In this document: positions 63,181-64,000 of the stretch, piece after piece
Layout: every line of letters begins with the position of its first letter
How positions within the stretch are numbered: position 1 is the stretch's first letter
Assembly (NCBI GenBank): GCA_041946825.1
Contig: JBHGBD010000027.1
Coordinates: forward strand, 4,597 to 68,596
Origin: CAZTHM01 sp041946825
GTDB taxonomy: Bacteria > Acidobacteriota > Terriglobia > UBA7540
Direction of reading: 5' to 3'
DNA length: 64,000 nt
Notes under the pieces: generated by a model
The model's input: the letters and a program-made list of their open reading frames with translations, nothing else
What the model was told of the DNA's origin: nothing
The model's database searches: none
Position numbers and translations under genes: made by a program

Positions 63181-63816
63181 TTACTCGGAGCCCGTGGGCT
63201 CTCCCGGTGACTCCGCGGGTGTGGCCGCAGTGGCGTTTTCCGCGGCGACCGCCACCTTGACGATCGCCGGGCGCAGCAACCGCTGCTTAAGCCGGTAGCC
63301 GCGCTGGAACTCTTCCACGATTTCCTGATCGCGGTGTTTGGGGGAAACCACGGTTTCGACGGCCTGGTGAATGTGCGGATCGAACATCTTCCCCACGGTT
63401 TCGATGGGCGCCAGGCCGGCGCGATTGAGCACCTCGAGCAGTTCGCGATAGATCAATTCCATCCCCTCGGAGTACTCCCGCGGCACGCCCGCGTTGCGAT
63501 GCGCCAGGGCGCGCTCGAATCCATCCAGCGTGGGCAGGAGGGCGCGAATCAGGTCGGCCGTGGCGTGCTGGAGAAATTCCTCCCGCTCGCGCTGCGTGCG
63601 CTTGCGGAAGTTTTCCAGTTCCGCCTGCTTGCGCAACAGACGATCGTAGAGCGCGTCCCTCTCGGCCTTCAGCTTCTCGTAGGCCTCCGAGAGGTCGCTT
63701 GCCTGTTCGGACGGGGCGACCGAACCGCCGGCAGATTTCTCCGCTTCCGAACCGTTGCCGGATTTCTCGTTCGCCTCTTCCTGAGAGGGCACAATAGAAT
63801 CCTTCTCATTATCCAT
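63181..63816 (-). CDS. grpE: GrpE nucleotide exchange factor
   Basis: Nucleotide exchange factor for DnaK, 211 residues. An acidic, disordered N-terminus leads into a long helix (DLSEAYEKLKAERDALYDRL and RKQAELENFRKRTQREREEF), a four-helix region (ALLPTLDGFERAL) and the beta-wing signature MFDPHIHQAVETVVSPKH...GYRLKQRLLRPAIVKVA, given here only in short pieces: DPHIHQAVE, LRPAIVKVA. ATG at 63816 after GAGAGG; a further ATG at 63837 has GGAGGA but too close. No CIRCE element is visible in the remaining 180 bases, which hold a REP-like palindrome instead. hrcA may lie beyond the right edge. Confidence 0.95.
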   Translation of the reverse strand: MDNEKDSIVPSQEEANEKSGNGSEAEKSAGGSVAPSEQASDLSEAYEKLKAERDALYDRLLRKQAELENFRKRTQREREEFLQHATADLIRALLPTLDGFERALAHRNAGVPREYSEGMELIYRELLEVLNRAGLAPIETVGKMFDPHIHQAVETVVSPKHRDQEIVEEFQRGYRLKQRLLRPAIVKVAVAAENATAATPAESPGEPTGSE

Positions 63817-63951
63817 AACCTCTCGATTGTACAACATTCCTCCGTCTTGTCGGCGGTCCGGCGCCGATCTCAGAGCCGCGCTCATCACAAGTCGACGGCG
63901 GGATCGAACAGATGTGTGGTGAAACCTTGCCACCGCCAAGAGGCCGGCTGG

Positions 63952-63978
63952 CGCAGACTTCGTTGTTTGAAGTCTGCG
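63952..63978. repeat. REP-like palindrome upstream of grpE
   Basis: A perfect 10-bp stem CGCAGACTTC/GAAGTCTGCG with a seven-base loop in the 184 bases between grpE and the right edge. It resembles the other intergenic palindromes but has a different stem sequence. Confidence 0.6.
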
Positions 63979-64000
63979 GTCTCCCGCAGGGAGAGGTTTG

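Noticed and set aside
63181..64000. A CIRCE/HrcA operator upstream of grpE
   Set aside because: No TTAGCACTC-N9-GAGTGCTAA-like sequence is present; the only palindrome is the REP-like hairpin at 63952-63978, which has a different sequence and loop.

Overview
The window is a gene-dense, GC-rich chromosomal segment from a Gram-negative, outer-membrane-bearing bacterium. The combination points to Acidobacteriota, probably a soil or sediment lineage: an Oar-type TonB-dependent receptor with a carboxypeptidase-like N-terminal domain, a CRTAC1/ASPIC protein beside a TPR protein, LpxD and a PagL-like lipid A hydrolase, BshC, and many REP-type palindromes and short tandem repeats between genes. This assignment is inference from gene content; no rRNA or tRNA gene is present to confirm it. 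I see no prophage, CRISPR array, conjugation genes or recognisable defence locus.

Layout. 1-8 kb: a partial M16 protease, a TMTC-like GT-C/TPR glycosyltransferase, NAD synthetase, an ErpA/HesB-type Fe-S carrier, an exported unknown protein, an isocitrate-dehydrogenase-family enzyme, a hemerythrin-like protein and a small unknown protein. The three spacers between 7.2 and 8.2 kb each hold a different short-period repeat. 8.3-13.8 kb: a two-gene operon for a BadF/HgdC-type activase with duplicated ATPase domains and its HgdB-like partner. 14-23 kb: a small [2Fe-2S] protein, CRTAC1, and a convergent operon of TonB receptor, beta-helix protein and TPR protein with a LacI-type operator at its head. 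23-30 kb: the housekeeping run xerD-cca-dnaE-accA. 30-39 kb: a DUF-type protein with a clear promoter, a LuxR regulator lacking the phosphoacceptor Asp, PilZ, lpxD, plsC, an M61 peptidase, an amino-acid permease and two exported methyltransferases. 39.9-47.6 kb: a tight seven-gene minus-strand operon (acyl-CoA dehydrogenase, MeaB-epimerase fusion, MBL hydrolase, mtnP, PfkB kinase, GT39, dapF). 48.5-60.2 kb: lepB, carA, carB, a DapA-family aldolase, bshC, yjbQ, hemW, cupin, threonine aldolase, all on the minus strand. 60.3-64 kb: a GT2 glycosyltransferase, a PagL-like protein, dnaJ and grpE.

How the genes work together. The acyl-CoA dehydrogenase/MeaB-epimerase pair fits branched-chain or odd-chain acyl-CoA breakdown through methylmalonyl-CoA. 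The TonB receptor set fits regulated uptake or processing of a carbohydrate. LpxD, PlsC and PagL belong to envelope lipid metabolism. The 8.3-13.8 kb activase pair is the most enigmatic biochemistry here.

The most distinctive structure is a complete REP-associated transposase unit (57797-58389). It carries two inverted pairs of REP palindromes and fills the carA-carB junction almost exactly. Related GTAG-type REPs lie elsewhere, one of them supplying the stop codon of a gene, and arrays of degenerate 7-8 bp repeats occur in several spacers and form the 3' end of carB.
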